Below, in pieces: positions 1 through 6,033 of a stretch of 23,475 nt of DNA. Position 1 is the first letter of the stretch; every line of letters begins with the position of its first letter. A program made the position numbers and the translations under genes. The notes beneath the pieces are model-generated. The model made no database searches. It was not told where the DNA came from and saw only the letters and a list, made by a program, of their open reading frames with translations. The stretch is taken from NCBI GenBank assembly GCA_041742255.1, contig JBGSIZ010000033.1, positions 1-23,475 on the forward strand, written 5' to 3'. This DNA comes from JBGSIZ01 sp041742255 (GTDB lineage Bacteria; Pseudomonadota; Alphaproteobacteria; Rhodobacterales; Rhodobacteraceae).

Positions 1-154
1 TGCCTGCGGCCTCGCGGCCCGTGCGGGGATCAATCTGCGCCCAGATCGTGCCCAACGGGGTCCACACGACACTGAACCCACCTGCCCCGTCCGGCACCGT
101 CACCGGGGCCTCAAGGGTCAGCTTGCGGTTCAGGTTCGGGGCACGGGCGGTCAC
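1..154 (-). CDS. GTA head-tail stopper protein gp7, N-terminal part
   Basis: The first 51 codons of a head-tail joining protein (phage head-tail adaptor family) lie here; the rest is beyond the window. The start is GTG at 154-152, which overlaps the gp6 stop in a GTGA arrangement typical of translational coupling. The visible protein starts with TARAPNLNRKLTLE. It then shows the family's recurring pattern of a V-P-D-G-A-G-G-F turn followed by W-x-P-L-G-T-I-W-A-Q-I-D. In RcGTA the protein after gp6 forms the stopper ring between adaptor and tail. The assignment rests on position plus this short motif, because most of the protein is missing. Confidence 0.72.
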   Translation of the reverse strand, partial: MTARAPNLNRKLTLEAPVTVPDGAGGFSVVWTPLGTIWAQIDPRTGREAAG

Positions 155-750
155 GACCGGCCCCCCATGAACAACCGGACGGTGCGGTGACGTTCGATCA
201 ACATGGCAACGGTGTGGGGCATGACGCCACCGGGGGCACCGGCATCATGGCGAAATTCATAGTAATGGGCAGCGAGCATCAGAACAGCCTGCGCAAGATC
301 CACAGGCATATCGGTCCATTCGGGGCCAAACCCGGCCAACAAACCGATACGGACGGACCCATAGCTTGGGATCGATGGCAACTGGCCCCCGATCGGCTCG
401 ATCCGGGGGCGCTGGCTGTCCGGGATCAACCGGACAGACGACAGCGGCACCAGCGTTTCTTCGCCCGCGCGGTCAATCAGCACAATCTCGGTCACAGCAC
501 TGGCCGGGGCCACGGGCAAGGACTGACAGCCCGGATCGCGCCACATCGTCAGGGTCCAACTGAACTCGCGCTCGATCGATATCTTGCCGGTCCGGGCCTC
601 GATGGCGGCCACGGCGGCACGCAAATAGGTCTCCAACACGGCATCCTGCACGCCATCGTCGGCAAATCCGGACCCAAGCCGCAGATGGTCCTTGAAAATG
701 GCAACCGGCAAGGCGGCCAGTGGAATGGTGGTTTCTTCGACTAACATCAT
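151..750 (-). CDS. GTA adaptor / head-tail connector protein gp6
   Basis: A 199-residue protein of the phage head-tail connector (gp6-like, phiE125 gp8-related) family. In RcGTA the corresponding protein forms the adaptor ring under the portal. The start chosen is the ATG at 750, because GGAG sits about seven bases upstream. A longer frame up to 777 has no such site. Early residues (V-A-I-F-K-D-H-L-R-L) and the later W-T-L-T-M-W-R-D-P stretch fit the family. The C-terminal half has the characteristic helix A-V-L-M-L-A-A-H-Y-Y-E-F-R. The gene follows the capsid gene after a 187-base gap containing a hairpin and overlaps gp7 by four bases. Confidence 0.82.
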   Translation of the reverse strand: MMLVEETTIPLAALPVAIFKDHLRLGSGFADDGVQDAVLETYLRAAVAAIEARTGKISIEREFSWTLTMWRDPGCQSLPVAPASAVTEIVLIDRAGEETLVPLSSVRLIPDSQRPRIEPIGGQLPSIPSYGSVRIGLLAGFGPEWTDMPVDLAQAVLMLAAHYYEFRHDAGAPGGVMPHTVAMLIERHRTVRLFMGGRS

Positions 751-896
751 GATAAATCTCCGGTTTCCGAGGATCACAGTCCGGGGGCCAATCTGGCCCG
801 CCTCAGTCCGGCGGACCGGACGCGCACCCCCCGCGTCACTCGGACGGAAGGGAGCAGCTAGATAACGCAGGGGTCTGCATGCGCGCCCGGTCGAAC

Positions 897-920
897 ACCG
901 GCCCCGGACCTGGGGCCGGT
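897..920 (-). promoter_or_regulatory. Perfect hairpin between capsid gene and gp6
   Basis: A nine-base-pair perfect stem (ACCGGCCCC with GGGGCCGGT, loop of six) lies 18 bases after the capsid stop codon. No T-tract follows on the minus strand, so it is not a standard intrinsic terminator. A stabilising or attenuating 3' structure for the highly expressed capsid mRNA is an inference. The gap 751-937 holds no other gene that I can support. Confidence 0.55.
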
Positions 921-937
921 CTCGTGTCGGACTACCC

Positions 938-2119
938 TCAGGAAGTACCGAGTTTCAGCACCTTGATCGCGGAAAAGTCGCTGACCGCTCCGCCCACGCG
1001 CTTGGTGGCGTAGAACAGAACGTGCGGCTTGGCCGAGAAGGGGTCGCGCAGAACGCGCAGGTCCGGACGTTCAGCAATGGTATACCCAGCAGCAAAATTG
1101 CCGAACGCGATGGGAAAGGCGTTCGCGGCCATGTCGGGCATGTCTTCGGCAACCAAAACCGGATAGCCCAGCAACCGGGCAGGCTCGCCCGCGGCAAAAC
1201 CATCCGACCACAAATAGCGGCCATCGGCATCCTTGAGCTTGCGAATGACGGCGGTAGTCTTGGAATTCATCACGAACACAGCACCGGCGCGGTATTGCGC
1301 GCCAAGGGCATAGACCAGATCAACCAGCGGATCGGTGTTGGCGATGGTGGCGGCGGCACCCGACGGGATGTAACCGACATTGCCCCAGGTCCAGGCGGTG
1401 TTGGCGACCTTGGTATAGTCAAGAAACCCGCGCGGCTTGTCCACACCATTGCCGCTGATATAGGCGGCGGCTTCGGCGCGGTTGAACTTTTCGGCAATCC
1501 GGCCCGCCAGCCATGTTTCAAGGTCAAAGGCGGTGTCGTCCAGCAACCGCTGCGACGCTTTGGGCAAGGCAGAAAGCTCGTGCAGGGGGATCGTGATCCG
1601 CTCGATCACGCCGGTCGCGGTTTCGGCGGCGGCGGCGGTTTCGGTGGCCCAACCGGCACCAATATCGGCGCGGTCAATCAGCACGTCATAGGACGTGGCC
1701 TCGACATTGACGACATTGGCGATGGCGCGGATGGACGCGGCACTTTGCAGAACGGTCTTGATCGTGTCGGCCATCTGCGGGGCCACCAGATACCCACCAT
1801 CCGCGGCAACCGCCGTGCTCATCGCCTTGCCTTCCAGCGGCAGACCGCGCAGGCCGTCGTCATCCCCCGACCGCAAATAAGCGTCAAACGCCTTTTGATG
1901 AGGGGCCTCAATATCGGCGGCGGCGGCGAGCACCGGGCGGCCGGCGATCATGGTCTTGCGATCCAGCTTGTTCATCCGTTCTTCCTGCTTTTGAAGTTTG
2001 GCATTCATGCCGTTGGAAAAGTCTTTGAAATCAGTCACGAAATCCGTCAGCGCGGATTTCAGCTCGTCAGCCGGAGACAGATCTTCCCCGGCCCGAGCCT
2101 TCGTCTCGGAAGTGTTCAT
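938..2119 (-). CDS. GTA major capsid protein gp5 (HK97 fold)
   Basis: A 393-residue HK97-family capsid protein. Residues 1-98 form an acidic and charged scaffold-like region with a helical stretch (about 20-55) that the prohead protease should remove. The mature shell would begin near residue 99, at AMSTAVAADGGYLVAPQ, which closely resembles the start of mature RcGTA capsid as I remember it. Typical HK97-family features follow: the P-K-A-S-Q-R-L-L-D-D segment, the G-N-G-V-D-K-P-R-G-F loop (family G-x-G-x-x-x-P-x-G) and the late F-G-N-F-A-A-G-Y strand. The frame is open much further upstream to 2668, but the ATG at 2119 has an AGAGGA site and follows the protease gene by 34 bases, so it is the start chosen. 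The frame shows no damage. Confidence 0.93.
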   Translation of the reverse strand: MNTSETKARAGEDLSPADELKSALTDFVTDFKDFSNGMNAKLQKQEERMNKLDRKTMIAGRPVLAAAADIEAPHQKAFDAYLRSGDDDGLRGLPLEGKAMSTAVAADGGYLVAPQMADTIKTVLQSAASIRAIANVVNVEATSYDVLIDRADIGAGWATETAAAAETATGVIERITIPLHELSALPKASQRLLDDTAFDLETWLAGRIAEKFNRAEAAAYISGNGVDKPRGFLDYTKVANTAWTWGNVGYIPSGAAATIANTDPLVDLVYALGAQYRAGAVFVMNSKTTAVIRKLKDADGRYLWSDGFAAGEPARLLGYPVLVAEDMPDMAANAFPIAFGNFAAGYTIAERPDLRVLRDPFSAKPHVLFYATKRVGGAVSDFSAIKVLKLGTS

Positions 2120-2153
2120 CACGCGATCCTCTTGATGGTGAAGGCCGGCTCGG

Positions 2154-2699
2154 TCAGTCCGCCGGGTCCAGCAGGCCACGGGCGTCACGAAACGCCGCCG
2201 CCAGGTCACGCAGCAGGGCACCGTTAGGGGTTTCCCCCTTGGCCCCCACCCGCGCATCGGGAAGCATGGGAAAGGTGACCAAAGACACCTCCCACAGTTC
2301 CAGTTCCGACAAGAGCCGATGGCCCTTGTCATCCTTGCGGGCCTTGATCGTGCGATAGCCGATCGAAAGGCCGTCAATTGCACCCGCGCCAACAAGGGCC
2401 GCAGCCTCGCGGCCTTGGGCAATGTCGGACAGGATACGGCCCTTGACCCACAACCCCTTGGCGTCCTCGCGGACCTCGTCCCAGACGCCAATGGGCCGGG
2501 TCGGGTCGTGCTGCCACAACATCTTGACGCGGCCGCCCGCGGTTGCGATCCGGGCCAACGACGCGGCATAGGCACCCGGTTCGACGACATCGCCGCCATG
2601 GTCGGTCTTACCAAACAGGGATGCATAGCCGGATATCTCGGTGCCATCGGTGGTGGGGGCCGTGTCACCCAACCGGGCGAATTTATGTTCCAGATCCAT
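2154..2699 (-). CDS. GTA prohead protease gp4 (HK97 family, peptidase U35)
   Basis: A 181-residue protease that should cleave the N-terminal scaffold from the capsid protein during head maturation. The herpesvirus-assemblin-like catalytic residues are visible: His64 in M-L-W-Q-H-D, Ser112 in I-D-G-L-S-I-G-Y, and an acidic third position around Glu137 in L-W-E-V-S-L-V-T-F-P. The N-terminal G-Y-A-S-L-F-G motif (24-30) and the G-D-V-V-E-P-G-A-Y turn (36-44) are also typical. The start at 2699 is supported by GGAG seven bases upstream. It lies nine bases after gp3.5 and 34 bases before the capsid gene, the standard HK97 order portal-protease-capsid. Confidence 0.93.
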   Translation of the reverse strand: MDLEHKFARLGDTAPTTDGTEISGYASLFGKTDHGGDVVEPGAYAASLARIATAGGRVKMLWQHDPTRPIGVWDEVREDAKGLWVKGRILSDIAQGREAAALVGAGAIDGLSIGYRTIKARKDDKGHRLLSELELWEVSLVTFPMLPDARVGAKGETPNGALLRDLAAAFRDARGLLDPAD

Positions 2700-2708
2700 C
2701 GTTTTCTC

Positions 2709-2921
2709 CTAAATCATCGCCGCAACGGCGCGCAGACCCTCGATCACCAGAACGGCGAACACCGACAGGACAATCACCCAGACCTGCCGCTCCAATCGGC
2801 CCAGAACGAATTCGATCTGGTTCAGCCGGGCATCAATCTGGGCAAACCAGAAATCGGTGGCCATGGGCGGCGGGACAGCGGCGCCGCGTTTGCCCTTCAT
2901 GTCGATGACGTCACCCGTCAT
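2709..2921 (-). CDS. GTA gp3.5-like small membrane protein
   Basis: A 70-residue protein between portal and protease, in the position of RcGTA gp3.5. The start chosen is the ATG at 2921, preceded by a strong GGAGG five bases away. It overlaps the end of the portal gene by 11 bases, and a longer frame to 2969 would lie deep inside the portal gene. The N-terminal third is basic and proline-rich. The middle (about 24-46) is a predicted helix ending in L-G-R-L-E-R-Q, and residues 47-65 form one hydrophobic segment (V-W-V-I-V-L-S-V-F-A-V-L-V-I). Its role in GTA production is not known to me. A link to membrane association is inference. Confidence 0.72.
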   Translation of the reverse strand: MTGDVIDMKGKRGAAVPPPMATDFWFAQIDARLNQIEFVLGRLERQVWVIVLSVFAVLVIEGLRAVAAMI

Positions 2922-4110
2922 GGCCCACCTCCAGAACCGGCAGACCCAACAGCGCGCGCTTTTCGGCATTGGTCAGAAAATCGGCGTCACTGACGCGGCG
3001 CCATGCGGCTTCGCGTTCGGTGGCCAATGCGGGGATCTGATCCAGATCGGGGCGCAACTCGACACGCTCGCCGGTGAAATCGGACAACCAATCGGCAATG
3101 ACGCTGGTGACTCGGGTGGCCAGCGGCAACACGGTCAGGCGATAAAACGCGCGGTTGGCCTCTTGGTAATTGGCATAGGTGGCGTCGCCCGGAATACCCA
3201 ACATCATCGGCGGCACGCCAAAGGCCGTAGCAATCTCGCGGGCGGCGGCCTCCTTGGTCTTCTGGAATTCCATATCGGACGGGGAAAATCCCATCGGCTT
3301 CCAGTCGAGACCGCCTTCCAGCAGCATCGGGCGGCCCGCATTACGGGCACCTTGGTGCTGGGTTTCCATTTCGGACAACAGGCGGTCGTATTGATCCTGG
3401 CTCAAGGTGGCATTGCCCTCGGGGCCTTTGTAAACAATGGCACCAGACGGTCGGGCGGCATTGTCCAACAACGCCTTGGACCACCGGGATGCGGCGTTGT
3501 GAACGTCCACGGCACTCGCGGCGGCCTGCATGGGAGAAAACCCGTAATGGTCGTCCTGGGGGTGGAAACTCTTGATGTGGCAAATCGGGCTGGCGTCACC
3601 TGTGACCGCAAACCGGTGGGCGCGGCCGCCGACGGTGTAATCATAGGCAACAGGCCACCCATCGGGACCGGGGATCAGGCTCATCCGGTCGGCGCGCAGA
3701 ACGTGCAGTTCGTGGGGCAACCCCTCGTCGCCCACAGCCTCCAGATAGGCGTTGCCGGTCAACAGGATGTGGCCATACACGGCCTCCATCAACTCGGCGC
3801 GGCCTTGGGCGGCGTTGGGACGGGCCAACAAATCCTGCACCGGGTGGGCGTCATAGCGGCGCTCGCGGTCCTGCACCACAAGGGGCAATGCTGCGGCGGC
3901 TTCGGCAATCACCTTGACGGCGCGAAAACCGACCGGGTTCCCTGCAAACCCGTTCCGGGTCAACGACACGACATCACGGGGGCTCCACACCACGCGGCCC
4001 GCACCGCCCAGCGACACAACCTTGCCGGACGCGCTGGCCTTGGCCTCGGGCGGGGTTCCGGTTTCGGTCTCGGGCTGGGTCTCGGGCTGGCGCTTCAGAA
4101 AATCAAACAT
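2911..4110 (-). CDS. GTA portal protein gp3 (HK97 family)
   Basis: A 399-residue portal protein that forms the DNA entry and exit ring at the unique capsid vertex and docks the terminase. Family features are clear: V-G-F-R-A-V-K-V-I-A-E near 60-70, L-L-T-G-N-A-Y-L near 116-123, and H-I-K-S-F-H-P-Q-D-D-H-Y-G-F-S-P-M near 178-194. The conserved block is A-R-E-I-A-T-A-F-G-V-P-P-M-M-L-G-I (290-306), followed by Y-A-N-Y-Q-E-A-N-R-A-F-Y. The frame continues upstream to 4236, but that part is low-complexity. The ATG at 4110 has AAGGAGA upstream and begins the typical M-F-D-F-L, so it is the start. The N-terminal 35 residues are a polar, threonine- and glutamate-rich linker. Confidence 0.93.
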   Translation of the reverse strand: MFDFLKRQPETQPETETGTPPEAKASASGKVVSLGGAGRVVWSPRDVVSLTRNGFAGNPVGFRAVKVIAEAAAALPLVVQDRERRYDAHPVQDLLARPNAAQGRAELMEAVYGHILLTGNAYLEAVGDEGLPHELHVLRADRMSLIPGPDGWPVAYDYTVGGRAHRFAVTGDASPICHIKSFHPQDDHYGFSPMQAAASAVDVHNAASRWSKALLDNAARPSGAIVYKGPEGNATLSQDQYDRLLSEMETQHQGARNAGRPMLLEGGLDWKPMGFSPSDMEFQKTKEAAAREIATAFGVPPMMLGIPGDATYANYQEANRAFYRLTVLPLATRVTSVIADWLSDFTGERVELRPDLDQIPALATEREAAWRRVSDADFLTNAEKRALLGLPVLEVGHDG

Positions 4111-4191
4111 GCCTGTCTCCTTGGATGCTGCGGCGCGGGCCGATGCGTCTTGTCGTTCACAAGGGGCAATCTGACGGCAATTCCTTGCGAT

Positions 4192-4218
4192 CCGGTGGGG
4201 GGTGCGCCCGGTGGGGGG
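4192..4218. repeat. Short direct repeat in the gap between large terminase and portal genes
   Basis: The 11-base unit CCGGTGGGGGG occurs twice, at 4192-4202 and 4208-4218 on the plus strand. It lies in the 122-base gap 4111-4232 between the terminase stop and the portal start. No gene is supported in this gap. Its function is unknown. Confidence 0.5.
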
Positions 4219-4232
4219 CGCAACACCTTGGT

Positions 4233-5627
4233 TCACAGAATGCGCAACCGGGGCGGGGCCCAGCCACCGCTGGCAACCATCGCCTCGTGCAATGCCCAGA
4301 CAAGGGCATCCACGCGGTCGGGCGACCCCCGGCCCACAAATCCGGTGCGGGTCATCAACGCCATCTGGTCCTCAAGCCGGGTCATGCCACGGACATGAAA
4401 CACGCGGCCCTGTTCATACAATGCGGCGACAGGTTCGGCGCGGGCGGACTTGCCCCGGGTGGCGCGCAACGGGGAAAAGGCCACCATCGGGTCCACGGAC
4501 CGGACCACAGCCTCGACCATGCTGCCACCTTGGTTCACCTCGGCCACCAACCGGGACGCCCCATGGCGGTGATAGGCGTCAATGGCCGCCTCGGCCCATT
4601 TCTGCGGGGACGCGGCGGACACCGTGGCATCCTCCAGAACATAGGCGCGCCAGTTCTGGGGGGGGCCATCGGTGACAACGCCGACCACGACGATCCCGCA
4701 ATCGTCAGATGTGGCATGGGCGCTTGCGGGGGGGTCCACGGCCACCACGATGCGGGACAGCACCGGAATGTCCACAACGCGGCAGGCGTCCAGCCCGGCA
4801 GCGGTCCACAGCGCGCCCTCGGCATCGGGGATCAGGATGCCCTCCAACTCCTGCTGACCCAACCGGGTGCCGGCAAACCGATCCTGCATCTGGGCCAGAA
4901 ACCGGTCGGCCAGATTGGCACGGTTGGCAGAGGTGGGGGCATGGGTCATCACGGTGCCGGACTGGGCCAGCAGCGATTTCAACACCGGGGCATTGCGGGG
5001 GGTGGTGGTGACACAGGCGCGGGGGTCATCGCCCAACCGCAAACAGAATTGCACCATCTCCCACGCCTCCTCGCCGCGCTTCCACTTGGCGATCTCATCG
5101 GCCCAAACGGCGTCAAACTGCGGACCACGCAGGCTTTCGGGTTCGTGGGCAGAAAACACTTGGGCCACGGCGCCATTGGGCCACACCAGCATCTTGCGGC
5201 CCGCGTGCCAGACCGGGCGGCGGTCGGGGGGGGAACAGGCCATGATGCCACTTTCGCCAAAAATCATGACCTCGCGGGCCTGATCCACGGTTTCGGCCAC
5301 CAACGCGACCCTGCGACATTGGCCGGGATCGGTGGGGCCGTTGCCCTCGACCCGGGCGCGGACCCATTCGGCCCCCGCACGTGTTTTGCCCGCGCCCCGG
5401 CCCCCCAGAACCACCCAAGTGCCCCAATCGCCCTCTGGTGGCACCTGATGCGGCATTGCCCAGAAATCGAACAGATAGGGCAACGCGATGGCCTCGGCGG
5501 CGGTCAGGTCATCCAGAAACGCCGCCTGTATCTGCGGTGGCGCGGAGGCGATCCAACTTGCGCCCGATGCTGTCCCGAACCTCTGCAAAGTCGATCTCTG
5601 CGGGTCCGGCTGATTGTTTTGTGTCAT
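4233..5627 (-). CDS. GTA large terminase gp2 (packaging ATPase and nuclease)
   Basis: A 464-residue motor that packages host DNA into GTA heads. The N-terminal ATPase carries Walker A at 75-82 (GGRGAGKT) and Walker B with the catalytic acid at 174-178 (V-W-A-D-E). A coupling-type motif T-T-T-P sits near 207-210. The C-terminal nuclease shows Asp298 in V-A-V-D-P-P, a second acidic strand (V-A-E-V-N-Q-G, 361-367) and Asp440 in R-V-D-A-L-V-W-A-L. The ATG at 5627 has AAGGA upstream and lies 119 bases inside the gp1 gene in another frame. The coding strand contains C runs of 8, 7, 6 and 8 bases (plus-strand G runs at 4658-4665, 4728-4734, 4997-5002 and 5226-5233). Sequence quality, or slippage, should be checked there. 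The frame is intact as given. Confidence 0.94.
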   Translation of the reverse strand: MTQNNQPDPQRSTLQRFGTASGASWIASAPPQIQAAFLDDLTAAEAIALPYLFDFWAMPHQVPPEGDWGTWVVLGGRGAGKTRAGAEWVRARVEGNGPTDPGQCRRVALVAETVDQAREVMIFGESGIMACSPPDRRPVWHAGRKMLVWPNGAVAQVFSAHEPESLRGPQFDAVWADEIAKWKRGEEAWEMVQFCLRLGDDPRACVTTTPRNAPVLKSLLAQSGTVMTHAPTSANRANLADRFLAQMQDRFAGTRLGQQELEGILIPDAEGALWTAAGLDACRVVDIPVLSRIVVAVDPPASAHATSDDCGIVVVGVVTDGPPQNWRAYVLEDATVSAASPQKWAEAAIDAYHRHGASRLVAEVNQGGSMVEAVVRSVDPMVAFSPLRATRGKSARAEPVAALYEQGRVFHVRGMTRLEDQMALMTRTGFVGRGSPDRVDALVWALHEAMVASGGWAPPRLRIL

Positions 5628-5847
5628 GAAAATTCCTTTCTGCCCGAACCAGCAACATCTGCGCGCGGTTCAGGTCGTTCAGTCGGATAACAACGTCTTG
5701 CGGCGACAGGCGGCCATCCTCGGCACGCACCTGCGCGATCATGTGCTCCAACATCGTTCTGATGTGGGCATAGATCAGCCGCGCCTCTTCCAACTCCTTG
5801 CGAAGCCGGTCCTCACCACCAACAGTTTTCTGATCATCTTTTGCCAT
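5509..5847 (-). CDS. GTA gp1, small terminase
   Basis: A 112-residue, highly charged, mostly helical protein at the head of the GTA cluster. Gp1 of Rhodobacter capsulatus has been identified as the small terminase subunit, and position and length agree here. Visible features are a long amphipathic helix (R-L-R-K-E-L-E-E-A-R-L-I-Y-A-H-I), then L-S-P-Q-D-V-V-I-R-L-N-D-L-N-R-A-Q and a polar C-terminus. The start at 5847 is preferred by length and by analogy. Its ribosome site is weak, and an in-frame ATG at 5889 with no visible site is the alternative. The last 119 bases overlap the large terminase gene out of frame. The protein evolves fast, so recognition depends mostly on context. Confidence 0.72.
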   Translation of the reverse strand: MAKDDQKTVGGEDRLRKELEEARLIYAHIRTMLEHMIAQVRAEDGRLSPQDVVIRLNDLNRAQMLLVRAERNFHDTKQSAGPAEIDFAEVRDSIGRKLDRLRATADTGGVSG

Positions 5848-5889
5848 GCAAATCTGCCCGATAAGGACTCCGCCATGGACGAGCGGCAT

Positions 5890-5925
5890 GAAACAAGGCG
5901 GCGCAAGGGGTCACCCCGCGCCGCC
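5890..5925 (-). terminator. Strong intrinsic-terminator-like hairpin between mltG and GTA gp1
   Basis: On the minus strand an eight-pair outer stem (GGCGGCGC with GCGCCGCC, plus positions 5918-5925 and 5897-5904) encloses an inner GGGG-TGA-CCCC stem. TTGTTT follows directly. This is the form of a Rho-independent terminator for the fabF-mltG transcript. It ends about 43 bases before the gp1 start. GTA transcription must therefore begin downstream of it, or pass through it. Confidence 0.7.
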
Positions 5926-5964
5926 TCCCATACCTTCTAGCATGATATCAAACTGCCGCAGATC

Positions 5965-6032
5965 GACCGTTCGGTCAACGCGTTGCGCAAACAACAGGGG
6001 CTAACGCACTGGCAGCATTAACACTTTCTGAA
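5965..6032 (-). promoter_or_regulatory. Possible GTA control region upstream of gp1
   Basis: The gap between mltG and the terminator hairpin contains an inverted repeat GACCG-TT-CGGTC (5965-5976). Its minus-strand reading includes TTGACC, a plausible -35 element. A CtrA-like half-matched box, TTAA-N7-TGAA, lies at 6018-6032 (consensus TTAA-N7-TTAA). I could not find a -10 element at proper spacing. This is a candidate region only; GTA clusters in this order are known to be controlled through CtrA and GafA. Confidence 0.3.
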
Positions 6033-6033
6033 T

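Larger units (their letters stand above)
1..5847 (-). other. Gene transfer agent structural cluster (head-gene half, cut at left edge)
   Basis: Eight consecutive minus-strand frames follow the RcGTA order: small terminase, large terminase, portal, small membrane protein, prohead protease, HK97-type capsid, adaptor and stopper. Most neighbours abut or overlap by a few bases, as in a single transcript. The order and the adjacency to mltG and the fab genes match the GTA locus of Rhodobacterales; that comparison is from memory of the family, not a search. No integrase, repressor, lysis gene or attachment site is visible on the right flank. That argues for a GTA rather than a prophage. Tail genes should lie beyond base 1. 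Confidence 0.88.

Noticed and set aside
1022..2227. Long plus-strand frame opposite the capsid and protease genes
   Set aside because: It is antisense to well-supported capsid and protease genes, glycine- and histidine-rich without any fold, as expected of high-GC complementary frames.
2857..5690. Two long plus-strand frames opposite portal and terminase
   Set aside because: Both are low-complexity complements of strongly conserved minus-strand genes with complete motifs.
1..5847. Temperate prophage
   Set aside because: There is no integrase, repressor, lysis gene or attachment repeat on the visible side. The gene order and flanking mltG-fab genes match a GTA. The left side is not visible.
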